This document shows, piece by piece, positions 47,239 to 58,482 of a stretch of 64,000 nucleotides of DNA. The stretch lies in NCBI GenBank assembly GCA_023548195.1, contig JAJHZJ010000121.1:5304180-5368179 (forward strand). The letters run 5' to 3'. Below the pieces are notes generated by a model, which ran no database searches, had not been told where the DNA came from, and saw nothing but the letters and a program-made list of their open reading frames with translations. The first letter of the stretch is position 1. Each line of letters opens with the position of its first letter. The position numbers were made by a program, and so were the translations under genes. The stretch is from Bettongia penicillata ogilbyi (lineage: Eukaryota > Chordata > Mammalia > Diprotodontia > Potoroidae).

Positions 47239-47328
47239 AGATACACCTGTGAACCTGTGAACATGGGAACAGATGCACCTGTGACAGACGCACCTGTGAA
47301 CCTGTGAACAGATGCGCCTGTGAACATG
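47239..47328. repeat. Minisatellite of CACCTGTGAAC units
   Basis: Four irregular units of 15-32 bases, each starting AGA(T/C)(A/G)C(A/G)CCTGTGA and mostly containing GTGAACCTGTGAAC. It begins about 80 bases into intron 2. Confidence 0.85.
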
Positions 47329-47994
47329 ACTGGTCATACCTTTGGCAATTCTCGTTGAGTAACTGGTTTCTGAGACTTCTGTCTTCGTAGCCTAAGTGGG
47401 TCTGTGCAAGAAGTTACTCATTTCATAGGCAGGAAACAGAGTTTTCCAGTTACTGATAGAGATGTTATTTTAACTAGTCCTTTTGGGAATTGTTCTAATG
47501 CCTTCCCTCTACTTTGAACTGAAGCTTTGATAGACTAGTTTTGCAGCACTGAAAATTCAGGCACTACACCAACTTATCAGGCTCAAATGTTTCTCTTTAG
47601 GGTTCTCATTTCAGACAAAATTCATGACCCTGTTGATGAACCGTTGATTTAATAATTTTTTTATTACCTTGAGTAAGAATTCTAGTTCATGAAATACCGA
47701 CCATAACATCAGAGCCCCAACTAAAGTAGGGCAATGGAAACTTTGTCCAAAGGATCCAGAAGTTAGAAGGTGTTGATGATTCCTCTCATCAGGTAGAAAC
47801 TACTGAGATTACTACACCTAAGGGTTTTTTTGGAGGGGTGGTAGGGTTGGTTTTTGTAATCAGATCTGATCAACAGCTCTTTCTCAGTTTGTAATCTTAA
47901 AAGTTTCCTCTATGCTATGGAAAGGTTAATTTACTTGTGCAGCTACATGTGTCAAGGTAGGACTGAAATGGAAGTTTTCCTGACATAAAGATCA
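47329..47994. other. Intronic DNA, nothing recognised
   Basis: No exon or repeat family identified. Confidence 0.5.
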
Positions 47995-50398
47995 ATTGTT
48001 TTATTTTTTATTTTTTTTTAAATTTTATTTTTTTTTCAGTGTTCTACAATCACTACCATATAACTTAGATTTTTTCTCCTCCCTCTCCCTTGTTCCCCTT
48101 TCTCTCACCCCTCCCTCCCTGAGACAGCATACAATTTTATATAGGTTCTACACATACGTTCCTATTAAATATATTTTCACTGTGGTCATGTTGTATAGAA
48201 GAATTAAAATGAATGGGAGAAATTGTATAACAAATGAAAACATAATACAAAAGAAAATGATCTGCTACATTCTTCTATTCAATTTCATAATTCTTTCTCT
48301 GGAGGTGGAAGGCATTTTGCCTTAAGAGATCATTGGGAATTTTTTAAGTCCTTGCTTTTCAATGAAGTTCTAAGTCTACCAGAAAAAAAAAAATCCTTGC
48401 ACACTGTGGTTGTTGCTGTATACAAAGTTCTCCTGGTTCTGCTCCTTTTGCTCAGCATCAGATCATATAAGTCTTTCCAGGCCTCTCTAATGTCTTCCTG
48501 TTCATCATTTCTTATAGCATAATAGTATTCCATTACATTCATATACCATAATTGATTCAGTCCTTCCACAATTGATGGGCATTCCCACTGATTTCCAGTT
48601 TTTAGTCACCACAAAAAGTGCTGCTATAAATGTTTTTGTATGTGTGGGACCCTTTTCCATTTTTATGAGCTCTTGGGGATATAGTCCTAGAAGCCATATT
48701 GCTGGGTCAAATGGTATGCACATTTTTGTAGCCCTTTGGGCATAGTTCCAAATTGCTCTCCAGAATGGTTGGATCAGCTCACAGCTCCACCAACAACAAA
48801 CTAGTGTTCCAACTCTCCCACTCTCCAACATTTGTCATTTTCCTGTTTTGTCATGTTAGCCTATATGAAGGGTGTGATGTGGTATTTCGGAGTTGTTTTG
48901 ATTTGCATCTCTCTAACCAATAGTGATTTAGAGAATTTTTTCATATGACTATAAATATCTTTAATTGCTTCCTCTGAAAACTGCCTGTTCATATCCTTTG
49001 ACTAGTGATTAATTGGAAACTTGTATTCTTGTACATTTGACTCAGTTCTCTATATAATTTAGAAATGAGACCTTTATCACAGACACTAATTGCAAAAATT
49101 CTTTCCCAGTTTTCTGCTTCCCTCCTAATTTTGGTTGCATTGGGTTTGGTTGTGCAAAAGCTTTTCAGTTTAATGTAATCAGAATTATCCATTTCAAACT
49201 TCATAATGCTTTCTATCTCTTGTTTAGTCAAAATTTCTTCCCTTCTGCATAAATCTGATAAATACACTATTCCTTGTTCCACTCATTTTTTTATAATATC
49301 AACCTTTATACCTAGATCATGTACGCGTTTGAACTTTATTCTTGTGTAAGGTGTCAGGCATTGGTCTGTGCCTAGTTTTTGCCACAGTGTTATCCAGTTT
49401 TCCCAGCAAATTTTGTGGGCCAGTGAATTTTTATCCCAGAACCTGGGGTCCTTGGGTTTATCAAACAGTAGATTGCTATATTCATTGCCTACTGTGTCTT
49501 GAGTACCTAGAATATTCCACTTGTCTACCCTTCTGTTTCTTAGCCATTAACAAGTGTTTTTGATAATTGCTGCTTTATAATACAATTTAAGATCTGGTAG
49601 GGCTAGGCTACCTTCCCTAGCATTTCTTTTCATTAGTCCCCTTGATATTCTGGACCTTTTGTTCTTCCAGATGAATTTTGATATTTTTTCCAGCCCTAGA
49701 AATAATTATCTGATAGTTTGGTATGATGCTAAATAAGTAAATAAATTTAGTTAGAGTTGTCATTTTTATTATATTGGCTCAGTCTACCTATGAGCAACTG
49801 ATATTTTTTTGCACTTTCTTAGATCTGACTTTATTTGTGCGAAAAATATCTTGTAATAGTGTTCATATAATCCCTGGATTTGTTTTGGCCAGTAGACTCC
49901 TAAATATTTTATAGTGTCTACCCTAGCTTTAAATGAGATTTCTCTTTCCATCTCTTGCTATTGGGCTTTGTGTATAGAAATGCAGATTTGTGTGGGTTCA
50001 TTTTGTAACCTGCAACTTTGCCAAAGTTGTTCATTATTTCAAGTATTTTTTTACTTGAATATCTGGGATTCTCTAAGTATATCATCATATCATCTTCAAA
50101 TAGTGATAACTTAGTTTATTCTTTGCCTATTCTAAATCCTTCCATGTCTTTATCTTCTCTAATTACTACAGTTAACATTTCTAGTACCATATTGAATAAT
50201 AGTGGTGATAGTGGACATCCTTGTTTCACCCCTGACCTTATTGGAAATGCATCTACCTTATCCCCATTGCATATAATGCTTGAAGAAGGTTTCAGGTAGA
50301 TACTGCTTATTATTTTATGGAAAGTTCCATTTATTCCTATGCTCTCCAGTGTTTTTAATAGGAGATCAATTGTTTATACATTAGAAAAGGCTGCTGCT
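47995..50398 (-). repeat. L1 LINE, 5'-truncated, antisense
   Basis: The best-preserved L1 here, 2.4 kb from its 3' end (T-rich 47995-48040) into mid ORF2. Minus-strand translation gives AWKDLYDLMLSKRSRTRR, CIPFDPAIWLLGLYPQELIK and EILTKQEIESIMKFEM, with frame breaks. The + strand has GGCTTTGTGTATAGAAATGC and CACCCCTGACCTTATTGG, complements of RT-domain code. No target duplication was found by eye. Confidence 0.93.
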
Positions 50399-50879
50399 AC
50401 TGGCCTCTACTTCTCAAGATTAGTTAAAATAAAAAAAAATTCCAGATACTTCCTTAGCAGGTAAAGTCTTCTCCCACCATGGTCTACCAGGCCCCACTCT
50501 CCATCTTCCTTTGAGGGGGTCTCTTCAGCAATTATAGGCAATTGGATGACCTGTCTTCCCTTCTCATCTCCTCCTCACATAATAATATTTTTGGTGTGCT
50601 CCTCTGATGGGACTTTCTTTGCCCTTCATGTCTGAAGTTTGTCTCAGAGTTTTCCCTTCCCTGACTGAATTTGTTTCCAAGACTGAATCTGAAAGCATCT
50701 TCCTTATTGCTTACCACAAGGAAAAATTTGAGGCAGCTACTCCAGAAATCAGAACTGCTATTTTTGTTTTGCCTAGGATTATATTTTACTTAAAAAATTA
50801 GTGACAATTTAATTCCATTTTCTTTTGATTTCTAGTTTTCCTTTGTCTTTAATTTCTGGGTTCCCTACTCATCCTTAAG
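50399..50879. other. Intronic DNA, nothing recognised
   Basis: No exon or repeat family identified. Confidence 0.5.
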
Positions 50880-51015
50880 TCATAGAAGAACTTAGGATCA
50901 TAGCTTTCCAATTGGAGAGGACATTAGTCTAAGCCCCTCATAAGACATATGAGGAAGCTAGGAGTATTAGATATTGAGTGATTTGTCCAAGATTATACAC
51001 GTATTTACATGGAGG
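50880..51015 (-). repeat. MIR-like fragment, antisense
   Basis: TTCCAATTGGAGAGGACATT, GAGTGATTTGTCCAAGATTA and CATGGAGGTAGAAC resemble the reversed MIR body. Confidence 0.5.
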
Positions 51016-51024
51016 TAGAACTTT

Positions 51025-51150
51025 ATATAGGGGATGAACAGCAGTGGAAAAAGCATTTATATAAATAAGTGAGAGAAGCACAGGGGCTGTGGTCCAGTCT
51101 GTGCAGGGCCATGCTTCAATTCTTTAAAATACTGTAAACTACAGTAGTTG
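51025..51150 (+). repeat. Direct repeat, left copy
   Basis: ACAGCAGTGGAAAAAGCATT, TATAAATAAGTGAGAGAAGC, then CAATTCTTTAAAATACTGTA. The right copy is at 51768-51910. Family unknown. Confidence 0.6.
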
Positions 51151-51767
51151 CAGTGCCAGGTTTTGAACTCAGTTCTCATAACTAAAAGAACCATACTCAT
51201 TTCACTTCATCACATTATGTCCCAGATTTGTAATGCAGGTTAGAAATCATATAAATATAAACAGGAAGATAAGAATTTGTGATATGAACAATATTGCTGT
51301 TTTACCCTTTGAACTGCTTCTGTTTAAATCTTTTGAATCGTGGTCAGTGTTTTATAGACAGCTGAGGAATAAGGTGTGAGAACAAATTCATCTTACACAC
51401 TATATTTTTTCCTTTAAATAGAACAGGGCTGAAAGGGAAAGGGGTCAAAACAATCCTTTCTTCTAAGGGACTGCCTCTATCCCCTTTCCTAGCTTTTCAG
51501 AAACGTGTCATTTTTTGAGGCCAAGAGCCTCAATTAGGTCATTGTGAATGTTACAGGAATTCCGTTAGTAAAAGGCTAACACAAATGCATTCCAACAGCG
51601 GGTTTGGCAAGTCTGGTAGGAAAAAAGGAGCAACTTATTTTAGCAACAATGTAGCTAAGATTATGAAGTCCAATACTAACACAAGAATATCAAGAGGAGT
51701 TTATAACAAAAAAAAATGCTTGTGATTGGCATCAAGTGCCTCCTGGTATTCTCGGAGAAGGGACTTA
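51151..51767. other. DNA between the direct repeats, nothing recognised
   Basis: No gene or named family. Could be the interior of a small element if the repeats are its ends. Confidence 0.4.
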
Positions 51768-51910
51768 ATATGCAGGCTGCACAGCAGTGGAAAAAGTAAT
51801 CATGTAAATAATTGGGAAGAATACAGGTGCTCCTGGGTAGTCTGTTTCCTCTATGCAGAACCTCGGGCTCAATCCTTTAAAATATGATGTGCCACAGTTT
51901 GTTATTTTAA
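51768..51910 (+). repeat. Direct repeat, right copy
   Basis: ACAGCAGTGGAAAAAGTAAT, TGTAAATAATTGGGAAGAAT, then CAATCCTTTAAAATATGATG match 51025-51150 in order. Confidence 0.6.
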
Positions 51911-52229
51911 CTTTCTCAGTCTCGGAAAGCAGAGTATTATTGAGGATAGCCATTTGGAAGGGAAACTATATATCTCCTATTTCATTCCCAATCCAACTGC
52001 TATGTGGCTTTTATTGCCTGTGGCATTTCCTCCTCTAATATCATGAGTTCTTAACACTCTTTTTTAAATTTAGTTTTGTTTTGTTGGGAAAGTGAGAGCT
52101 GAATCTGAGACGTCCTCACCCGAGCAGTCATATTATTAAAAGCCATCAGGTAAAAATCTTTATTGTTAAAGAATCTGGCATCCTCGTCTAAGTTGGGAAA
52201 ACTACAGTGAATTATTGGGGTGTGTGTGT

Positions 52230-52260
<31 letters not shown>

Positions 52261-52554
52261 CATATAAGTTAAATGGAAATTTCTTTCTGATATAATCTGT
52301 CAAGGTCCCTCCCCAATAAGAATTTGTATCACTATAGCTTACTGAAAACTTAGAGATAAGAATGGCAATCTAATTGTTGGAAACCTAGTTTGGGACAAGT
52401 TAACTCCACAGTGCCAGTCTGTAAGTGGATGTCTAGAACAAGCACTGTAAAAATTTAGCACAGTTAAGGTTTTGTCCAGTCCACTTAAGTGCCTGCTTAG
52501 CCTTTGGAATTAGTAAGACAGAGACAGACAACATTTATCCCCAAATTGGGATAT
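51911..52554. other. Intronic DNA with (GT)n at 52220-52262
   Basis: The GT microsatellite has one TATG interruption. No exon found. Confidence 0.7.
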
Positions 52555-53125
52555 TTTTTATTTTAATTTTTTATTCATTTTAAATTGAAATGCAAAATGA
52601 GAAATAAAACATTTTCACATACACTGCAGAACATAAAGAGAGGATTCCATATAAAATTCCTTTTCAGATTGTTTACTTAAAAAAACAACTATGTAATAAA
52701 TACTGCACATTGTTTTCAAAGCTAACCAGCTTTTTTGTAAACAAAGTTTTCTGCCATTCTCTGCTACACATTTTTTTCTCTCCCTCCCCATCCTACCCTA
52801 GAGAAGGCTACAATTAAACATGAATGTATGCATATATACATATGTGCACATACATACATGCATGCACATATATACATACATGTGAAACAGTATACATACT
52901 TGTGATTATGACCTCTTTTTCTAACATCTTCCTTCATGAGTCCAAATATCTCCATGTTTTGTAAACTCAATCAGATGATCATTTCTTATAGCACAGTGGT
53001 ATTCCATCACAATAACATGCCACAACTCGTTTAGCCATTCCCAAATTGAAGGACATCTGTCATTTAACCAAGCTGATAGGTGTAAGATGATATCTCAAAG
53101 TTGTATTAATTTGCATACATATATA
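52555..53125 (-). repeat. L1 LINE 3' end, antisense
   Basis: T/A-rich start, CTCTCCCTCCCCATCCTACC, TTTCTTATAGCACAGTGGTAT and GATAGGTGTAAGATGATATC follow the antisense order. A CATA-rich patch lies at 52835-52890. Confidence 0.8.
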
Positions 53126-54046
53126 TAGTTTCCTCTTTAACCCATTTCCAATGAAAGTAAGATTCCACCACTACCAGCTTTCCACCCCCATTTGCCTCTT
53201 TTATATTAGTTCTTTCATTCACTCCTCATTTGTATGAAATAATTGCTCTTTTTTAAACCTTTCCTCATTCAGTTTTTTTTTTATCATCCCATCTTTCTCA
53301 GCTCAGCCCAAGCTTTTCTTTCAAAGTACTCAAGTGAGGGTAGTCTTAAGATAACTGATAATATTTTCACGTGTAAGAAATAACCAGTTTTGGCTTATTG
53401 AGTCCCTTATAACTAGTCTTTCATGTTTACCTTGCGTTTCTCCTCAGTCTTTTATGTTGAATTTTCAATTGAGTTCTGGTCTTTTTGTCACTCATACCTG
53501 ATTGTCTTTAAGTTCATTGAATGCCCATTTTTTTTTCCATTCAGGAATATACTTAATTTTGCTGGGTGAGTTTTTGTTTTTTTTATCACAGCGCCACCTC
53601 TTTTGCCCTTCAAAATATCATGTTTCAAGACACACAGTCTTTTAATGTAGAAGCTGCTACATGTTGTGTAATCCTGATTGTAACTCCATGGTATTTAAAT
53701 TGATTTTTATTTGTTGCTTGCAGTATTTTCTCCTTAAACTTGAAACTTCAAAAGTTGACTATGATATTCCTGAAAGTTTTCATCATGAGGTCTCATTCAA
53801 GTGCTGATCAGCGGATTTTTCTATTGCTATTTTGTATTTCTTGTTCTAAAACTTTTGGACAATTTTCCTTAATAATTTCTTAAACTATTGTATAAATACT
53901 CTTCTTTATTTTACCTTTCAGGTAGTTCAACAATTTTTATATTGTCTCATCTTGATCTGTTCTCCAGATCAATTGTTTTTCTAATAAGATGTTTTACATT
54001 CTCTTCTTTTATTTTTTCATTCTTTTGATTTTGTATTATTTCTTGG
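53126..54046 (-). repeat. L1-derived 5' region, antisense (left of SINE)
   Basis: Pyrimidine-rich start, then AATATACTTAATTTTGCTGG, AATGTAGAAGCTGCTACATG and TTGCTTGCAGTATTTTCTCC, shared with 11.7 and 19.4 kb. Split by a SINE at 54047. Confidence 0.75.
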
Positions 54047-54361
54047 GCCAGCTAGGTGGTGCAGTGGATAGAGCACTAGAGCAGGACTCAGGAAGACCTG
54101 AGTTCAAATCTCACCTCAGATAATTGACTCTCACTAGCTCTGTGACCTTGGCCAAGTCACTTAACCCCATTGCCTCATCCTGGGTCATCTCCAATCATCC
54201 TGAATGTCTGGTCACCGGATTCAAATGGCTCTGGAGGAGAAGTGAGGCTGGTGACCTGCACAGCCCTTCCTCACTCAAAACAAAGTCAAGTGCAAGTCAT
54301 GTCATTATTTCTTTGATGGCATGGTCTTCCTTGGCAACGAAGGATGAACACACACATACAC
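54047..54361 (+). mobile_element. Full-length marsupial SINE in L1
   Basis: 315 bases flanked by the perfect 9-base duplication ATTTCTTGG (54038-54046 and 54362-54370). The tRNA-derived head starts GCCAGCTAGGTGGTGCAGTG with B-box-like GAGTTCAAATC. The body runs through TCATCTCCAATCATCCTGAA to TTGGCAACGAAGGATGAA and ends in a CACACATACAC tail. It is the reference copy for the partial copies at 22262, 27668 and 37.6-42.6 kb. Confidence 0.95.
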
Positions 54362-54370
54362 ATTTCTTGG

Positions 54371-55445
54371 TATCTTATGTCATTATCTTCCCCTTGCCCA
54401 ATTCTAGTTTTTGTGGTTATTTCCTTCCTTAAATTTTTGGATCTGTTTTTCCAATTTATTGACTTTCTTGTCATAGTTTTCTTGGATTGCTCTTGTTTTT
54501 TCCCTAATTTTCCCTCAGTCTCTCATTTGATTTTTGAAGTCCTTCCAATAATTCTTTTTGGACTTTTGAGCATTTGACATTTCTCTTTGGTCTAGAAGTG
54601 ATTTGTTTTTGTAATTTGTCTTCCTCTAAATATGAATATAGATCTTTTCTATCCCCAGAGTAACTGTCTATGGTCAGGCTCTTTTTCTTTTTTGCTTATT
54701 CTTTATTATTTTGTTTTATTTTATCCTAAACAGCTTGTTATTGTAATTGGCTCTAGAGCCAATTGGTATGGGGAAATGTGCTCCAGGTCTGAGGTCCTTC
54801 TTACTGTTATTTTCTGAGCTCTAGTTTGGGGGTGGGCAACCTTGGGAATTCCTTTCCACCCTCAATCCATAGCTAGTTTTTCCAGTCATGCTGTCCCATA
54901 AAGGTTCTTGCTCCCTGAGATCTCTTCTGCAACTACAAACTTTAACTCTCTTCTCTATCCTAGAACCAAAACCAGGTACTGGCTCTCATGCAGGTTTGCG
55001 CAGCCAGCAGGGTTATCACAACTCAGCTACTCACTGATGGTGTACTTGCTCCAGCCACAGCCAGGAGATTGTGTCTAGTCAACGCATTAGGGCCTGGAGT
55101 CTCATGATTGTGGAGAATCCTTTACTCTTAGCCTGGCAGCTGTCTGACCCCTATACTGTCTGTGAGGTGAAAGTTCCTGAGGCCTGACCTAGCTGTCTGT
55201 AGTGCTCGTTGTTTATTGTTTCAACAGAGTCTGCCAGGAAGTGTTTGCTCTTCATTCAGATAGAACCTCAGCCCCTTGAAGTAGGGTCTGTACTGAAGTC
55301 TTCTCAAGTTGTCTTAAGAAGATAATTGCTTTATCCTGACTTTTATTCATTTCTGCTGCCACTTTGAGGTAGTGTTCTATCTTTATAGTAGGAGAAATTT
55401 GGGGAGCCTGGAATTTTCTGACCTACTTCACCATCTTCCCAGAAT
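54371..55445 (-). repeat. L1-derived 5' region, antisense (right of SINE)
   Basis: Continues the element to a TTCACCATCTTCCCAGAATCC at 55427-55447, the complement of an L1 5' start. TTTTGGACTTTTGAGCATTTG and TCTTGGATTGCTCTTG are ORF1-side landmarks. Confidence 0.7.
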
Positions 55446-56209
55446 CCTCTCTCAAAATTGGTAATTCTTATGATAATGTCCCTTAACACCCATATGATGG
55501 TGTGACAATAAAATCTGAAAGTTATATCAAGTCGGACTGATTTGGGGCATGTCCTATAATGAAAGTAACTCGTTATCTTTCTTGAAGTTTATTCCTCTGA
55601 TTGTTTTAAGACCACAAAAGGTCACAGTCAAATGAATATTTTGGTTTTGTAGCTGAGGACAGATATTATATGCATTATGATATTTTAAATCTGTAACCAT
55701 AGGTTTCTCATTCTGGAGAGCATCAGCGATAGAACAGAAACAGGTTTCTATCAAGAGCTAATCACTTAACAATTTCCAATTTGTTTATGATTTAGGAATT
55801 TCCCGTAGAATTACATAGTTTGAGATAGGACTCAGTGATCATCACTTTGAATTTTATTATTTGGTTAGTAAAATACCTTGTTCTGTGCAGGGATGTGTTG
55901 CTAAATGTTTAAGAACCAACTCTCCAGAGGGAAAAATTGTACTTCTGACATACTTTTCAGCATAAACTTCATTACTAACATTCTCTTCATCACTTTTATG
56001 TCTCATCAATGAAAAAAAAATCAAACCTTGATTTGTAGCATTTGTAAGTCTCAGAGTTGTAAATGCACACAACGAAAATTTAAGAATCAGACTCATGAGG
56101 AGCTGGCTCCAATATATCTCTGGCATCTTACTTTTGACCTCCACAAACATCCTAATTATAATTTTAGGAAGACTCTAGGTTCCCAAAGGTGAAATCAGAA
56201 GAGTACAAT
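55446..56209. other. Intronic DNA with two unassigned minus-strand open stretches
   Basis: Minus-strand frames at 55857-56150 (97 codons) and 55554-55754 (66 codons) look less biased than chance frames nearby, but I recognise no family and they share no splice logic. They may be chance or an old pseudogene. Confidence 0.3.
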
Positions 56210-56915
56210 CTCAGGCTGCTTGTAACTCACTGGCATAGACTACGCCTGCTGTCAGAACCACCACTCCAGGTCAGATCTTGATCACTCCTAACCAGAAGTA
56301 TTGTAAAAGCTTCCTAATTGTTTCCTTGTTTTTTCTTCCCACCCCAATCCACCCTCCACATAGTTGCCGAAAGAGTATTAACAAGTCACCATTCTGACAT
56401 CTCATTCATCTGGTCAACAAGCTGTAGTGATTCACTTTTGCCTCCATGATCAAATCAAGGTTTCTCCATTGGCCCATTAAAGTCTTTATAATCCAGTCCA
56501 TTTTTCCAGACTTATTATACATTCCTCTCTTATACATATTCTATGATTGAAACTGGATCTCTCGTCTCTCACATATGACATTCGATCTCTGGCCTTTGCA
56601 CAAGTTCATACCTAGAATGAATTCTCTTCTCAACTCTACGTCTTACAATCCTTCCCCTTGAAAATTCATTTCAAATAACATCTTCTGTTTTATGCCTTCC
56701 TCATCCCCTCCCTGCATCCCATGCCTCTGCCCTACTCCAACCTGAAAGAATCATTTCTCTACTTCGTGTTTATTATGAGTCTCTTAGACGGACACCATTG
56801 CTTTCTTTTAATGGAGGGGTTATTTTATATTTGTCTTTGTAGCCCTGGTTCTAAGAACATTTTCAGGTACAAAATATCTCATACTTGGTAGACTCTTAAT
56901 AAATATTTGTTGTTT
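56210..56915 (+). repeat. L2 LINE 3' end
   Basis: AATCCACCCTCCACATAGTTG, AAGTCTTTATAATCCAGTCC, GGCCTTTGCACAAGTTCATA, AAATTCATTTCAAATAACATC and ACTCTTAATAAATATTTGTTG match the L2 3' end through to its tail. Confidence 0.88.
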
Positions 56916-57364
56916 CAAAATAAAAATAGAAGAAGAAATAACAGATAGAGAGCCTGAGTGCTACACTGTTACCCAAGGGATTATGTGCTTCTCTGAAGGT
57001 AGACTAAAATTAATTTTTTTGTTGTAGTTACCATATTCCACTTTTGATTCACTGTTGAGCTTGAAATTCATTAAATCCCTCCAGATCTTTTCCAGGTAAA
57101 GTGCTTTGTAGTAGCACTGATTCCTCCATCTTGTAGCTATAAAGTTATTTTTTAAACCCACATGCCAGTATTTCTTCCCTTTTTTTTCTTTTCTCTCTAT
57201 GTCTATTTCTATCTCTCTCTGTCTTTCTTCTCTATTTCCTCCCTCCCTCATTTATTTATCTAGCTATATAGATGGGAATAGAGAGAAGGTTAGTATGTTA
57301 CTGTGATTATATCAACTTTGGAACATAGTGGAGAAACTCTCTACCCATCTATTTGGACTTAGAA

Positions 57365-57510
57365 ACTTATTAGGGAGTTGCCTGGGGCACTGAGAGGTTA
57401 CATATTTTACCTGTGACTGTACAATGTTATGTCTCAGATGCAGAGCTTGATCTAATCTCTTCTCATTGCAAAGTTAGCCTTCTAACCACTGTGCTACACT
57501 TCACTTTTTA
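57365..57510 (-). repeat. MIR, antisense
   Basis: CACTGAGAGGTTACATATTT and CCTTCTAACCACTGTGCTAC are the complement of the MIR core and head. Confidence 0.75.
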
Positions 57511-57607
57511 CAGCACTCTCTGTTAAGCTTTTTATTTATGTTGCTTATTTAATTGTTTTTCTTTTCTTAATTATGAACTTACAGTAATTTTTTTTTTAAA
57601 TTGGGAG

Positions 57608-57768
57608 GGAGGTTGACATGATGGATAGGCATTGGATTTGGAGTCATTAAGATCTAAATTCAAATTCTGCTTTAGACATTTATTGGCTTTGTGATCCTGA
57701 ACAAGTCATAACCTTTCCTGCTATCAGCTTTCTCATTTGTACAATGGGGAAAATAATAGCAACTCTCT
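57608..57768 (+). repeat. MIR/tRNA-SINE
   Basis: GGTTGACATGATGGATAGGC, GGATTTGGAGTCATTAAGATC, GGCTTTGTGATCCTGAACAA and CTCATTTGTACAATGGGGAAA. Confidence 0.8.
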
Positions 57769-57799
57769 GTAATAGCAAGCACCCTGACACATCCAGGCC

Positions 57800-58310
57800 T
57801 GCTAGCACAGGTTCCTAGATTAGCTTTTCTAACTTTTGAGGGGTCAACAATCTTGTTTAATTACATATACCAACAGAAAATACAAGCAGAAAAATAAAGA
57901 CCAACAGTCAGGGCTTCTGTCTAACTATAAGCAATACATACATCACAGATCAACAGACAGATCCAACTGTCTGACCATTACATACATATACAGTTACCAG
58001 AGAGAGAAACACCAACATCTGTTTTTCAAAGCTGTGGGGGTTAGGGGGCACTTCCTTAATGACTACCTAGAGTCTCATCTGGCACACAGAACCTTCTCCT
58101 AAGCCCCCAAAGCAAAACCTCACCTCAGAGTATATATACACTTTTCAGAGCAAGAGGGTACAACACTGTGACTCAGTGTCTCTTTAGCAATTAACAAAAG
58201 GTGTGAACCTTTCTACAAAACAAAGCCTCCCCACATCAAGCTTCCCTTAATGGGATTCATTTGAGGCCTATTATTAATAGGCTGAGAAGACCTTCACATT
58301 ATGCTATCTC
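57800..58310. other. Unassigned, possibly LTR-derived
   Basis: Composition (GC-richer CACTTCC, CCTCACCTCAGAG, TATATATACAC at about 58130) recalls an LTR, but no terminal motifs or second copy are present. Confidence 0.25.
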
Positions 58311-58314
58311 ACAT

Positions 58315-58319
<5 letters not shown>

Positions 58320-58356
<37 letters not shown>

Positions 58357-58362
58357 TATACT
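58320..58362. repeat. (TA)n microsatellite
   Basis: Around 20 TA units with CATA interruptions. Confidence 0.95.
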
Positions 58363-58384
58363 TATGTATATTTTATTCTCCCCC

Positions 58385-58482
58385 TTAGAATATAAAATCC
58401 TTGTGGGCTGGGGCTAATCACTTTTTATTCATATACCTAGCTTTTAGGACAATGCTTTACTATAGTAAACATTTAGCAAATC
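58385..58482 (+). repeat. L2/MIR tail
   Basis: AGAATATAAAATCCTTGTGGG then TAGTAAACATTTAGCAAATC is the degraded common 3' tail. Confidence 0.6.

Noticed and set aside
46934..47293. 119-codon minus-strand frame opposite ITGBL1 exon 2
   Set aside because: Antisense shadow of a GC-rich cysteine exon; the His/Cys-rich translation comes from CACCTG repeats and exon complement.
47239..47328. Regular short repeats as possible CRISPR-like array
   Set aside because: Units are contiguous with no unique spacers and the genome is mammalian; it is a minisatellite.
54047..54140. tRNA-like sequence with B-box
   Set aside because: It is the tRNA-derived head of a SINE, not a tRNA gene; no cloverleaf 3' half is present. 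The same applies to the other SINE heads.
55554..56150. Two minus-strand frames that looked like parts of a protein
   Set aside because: No family recognised, different frames, no splice sites joining them; kept only as a note in the gap description.
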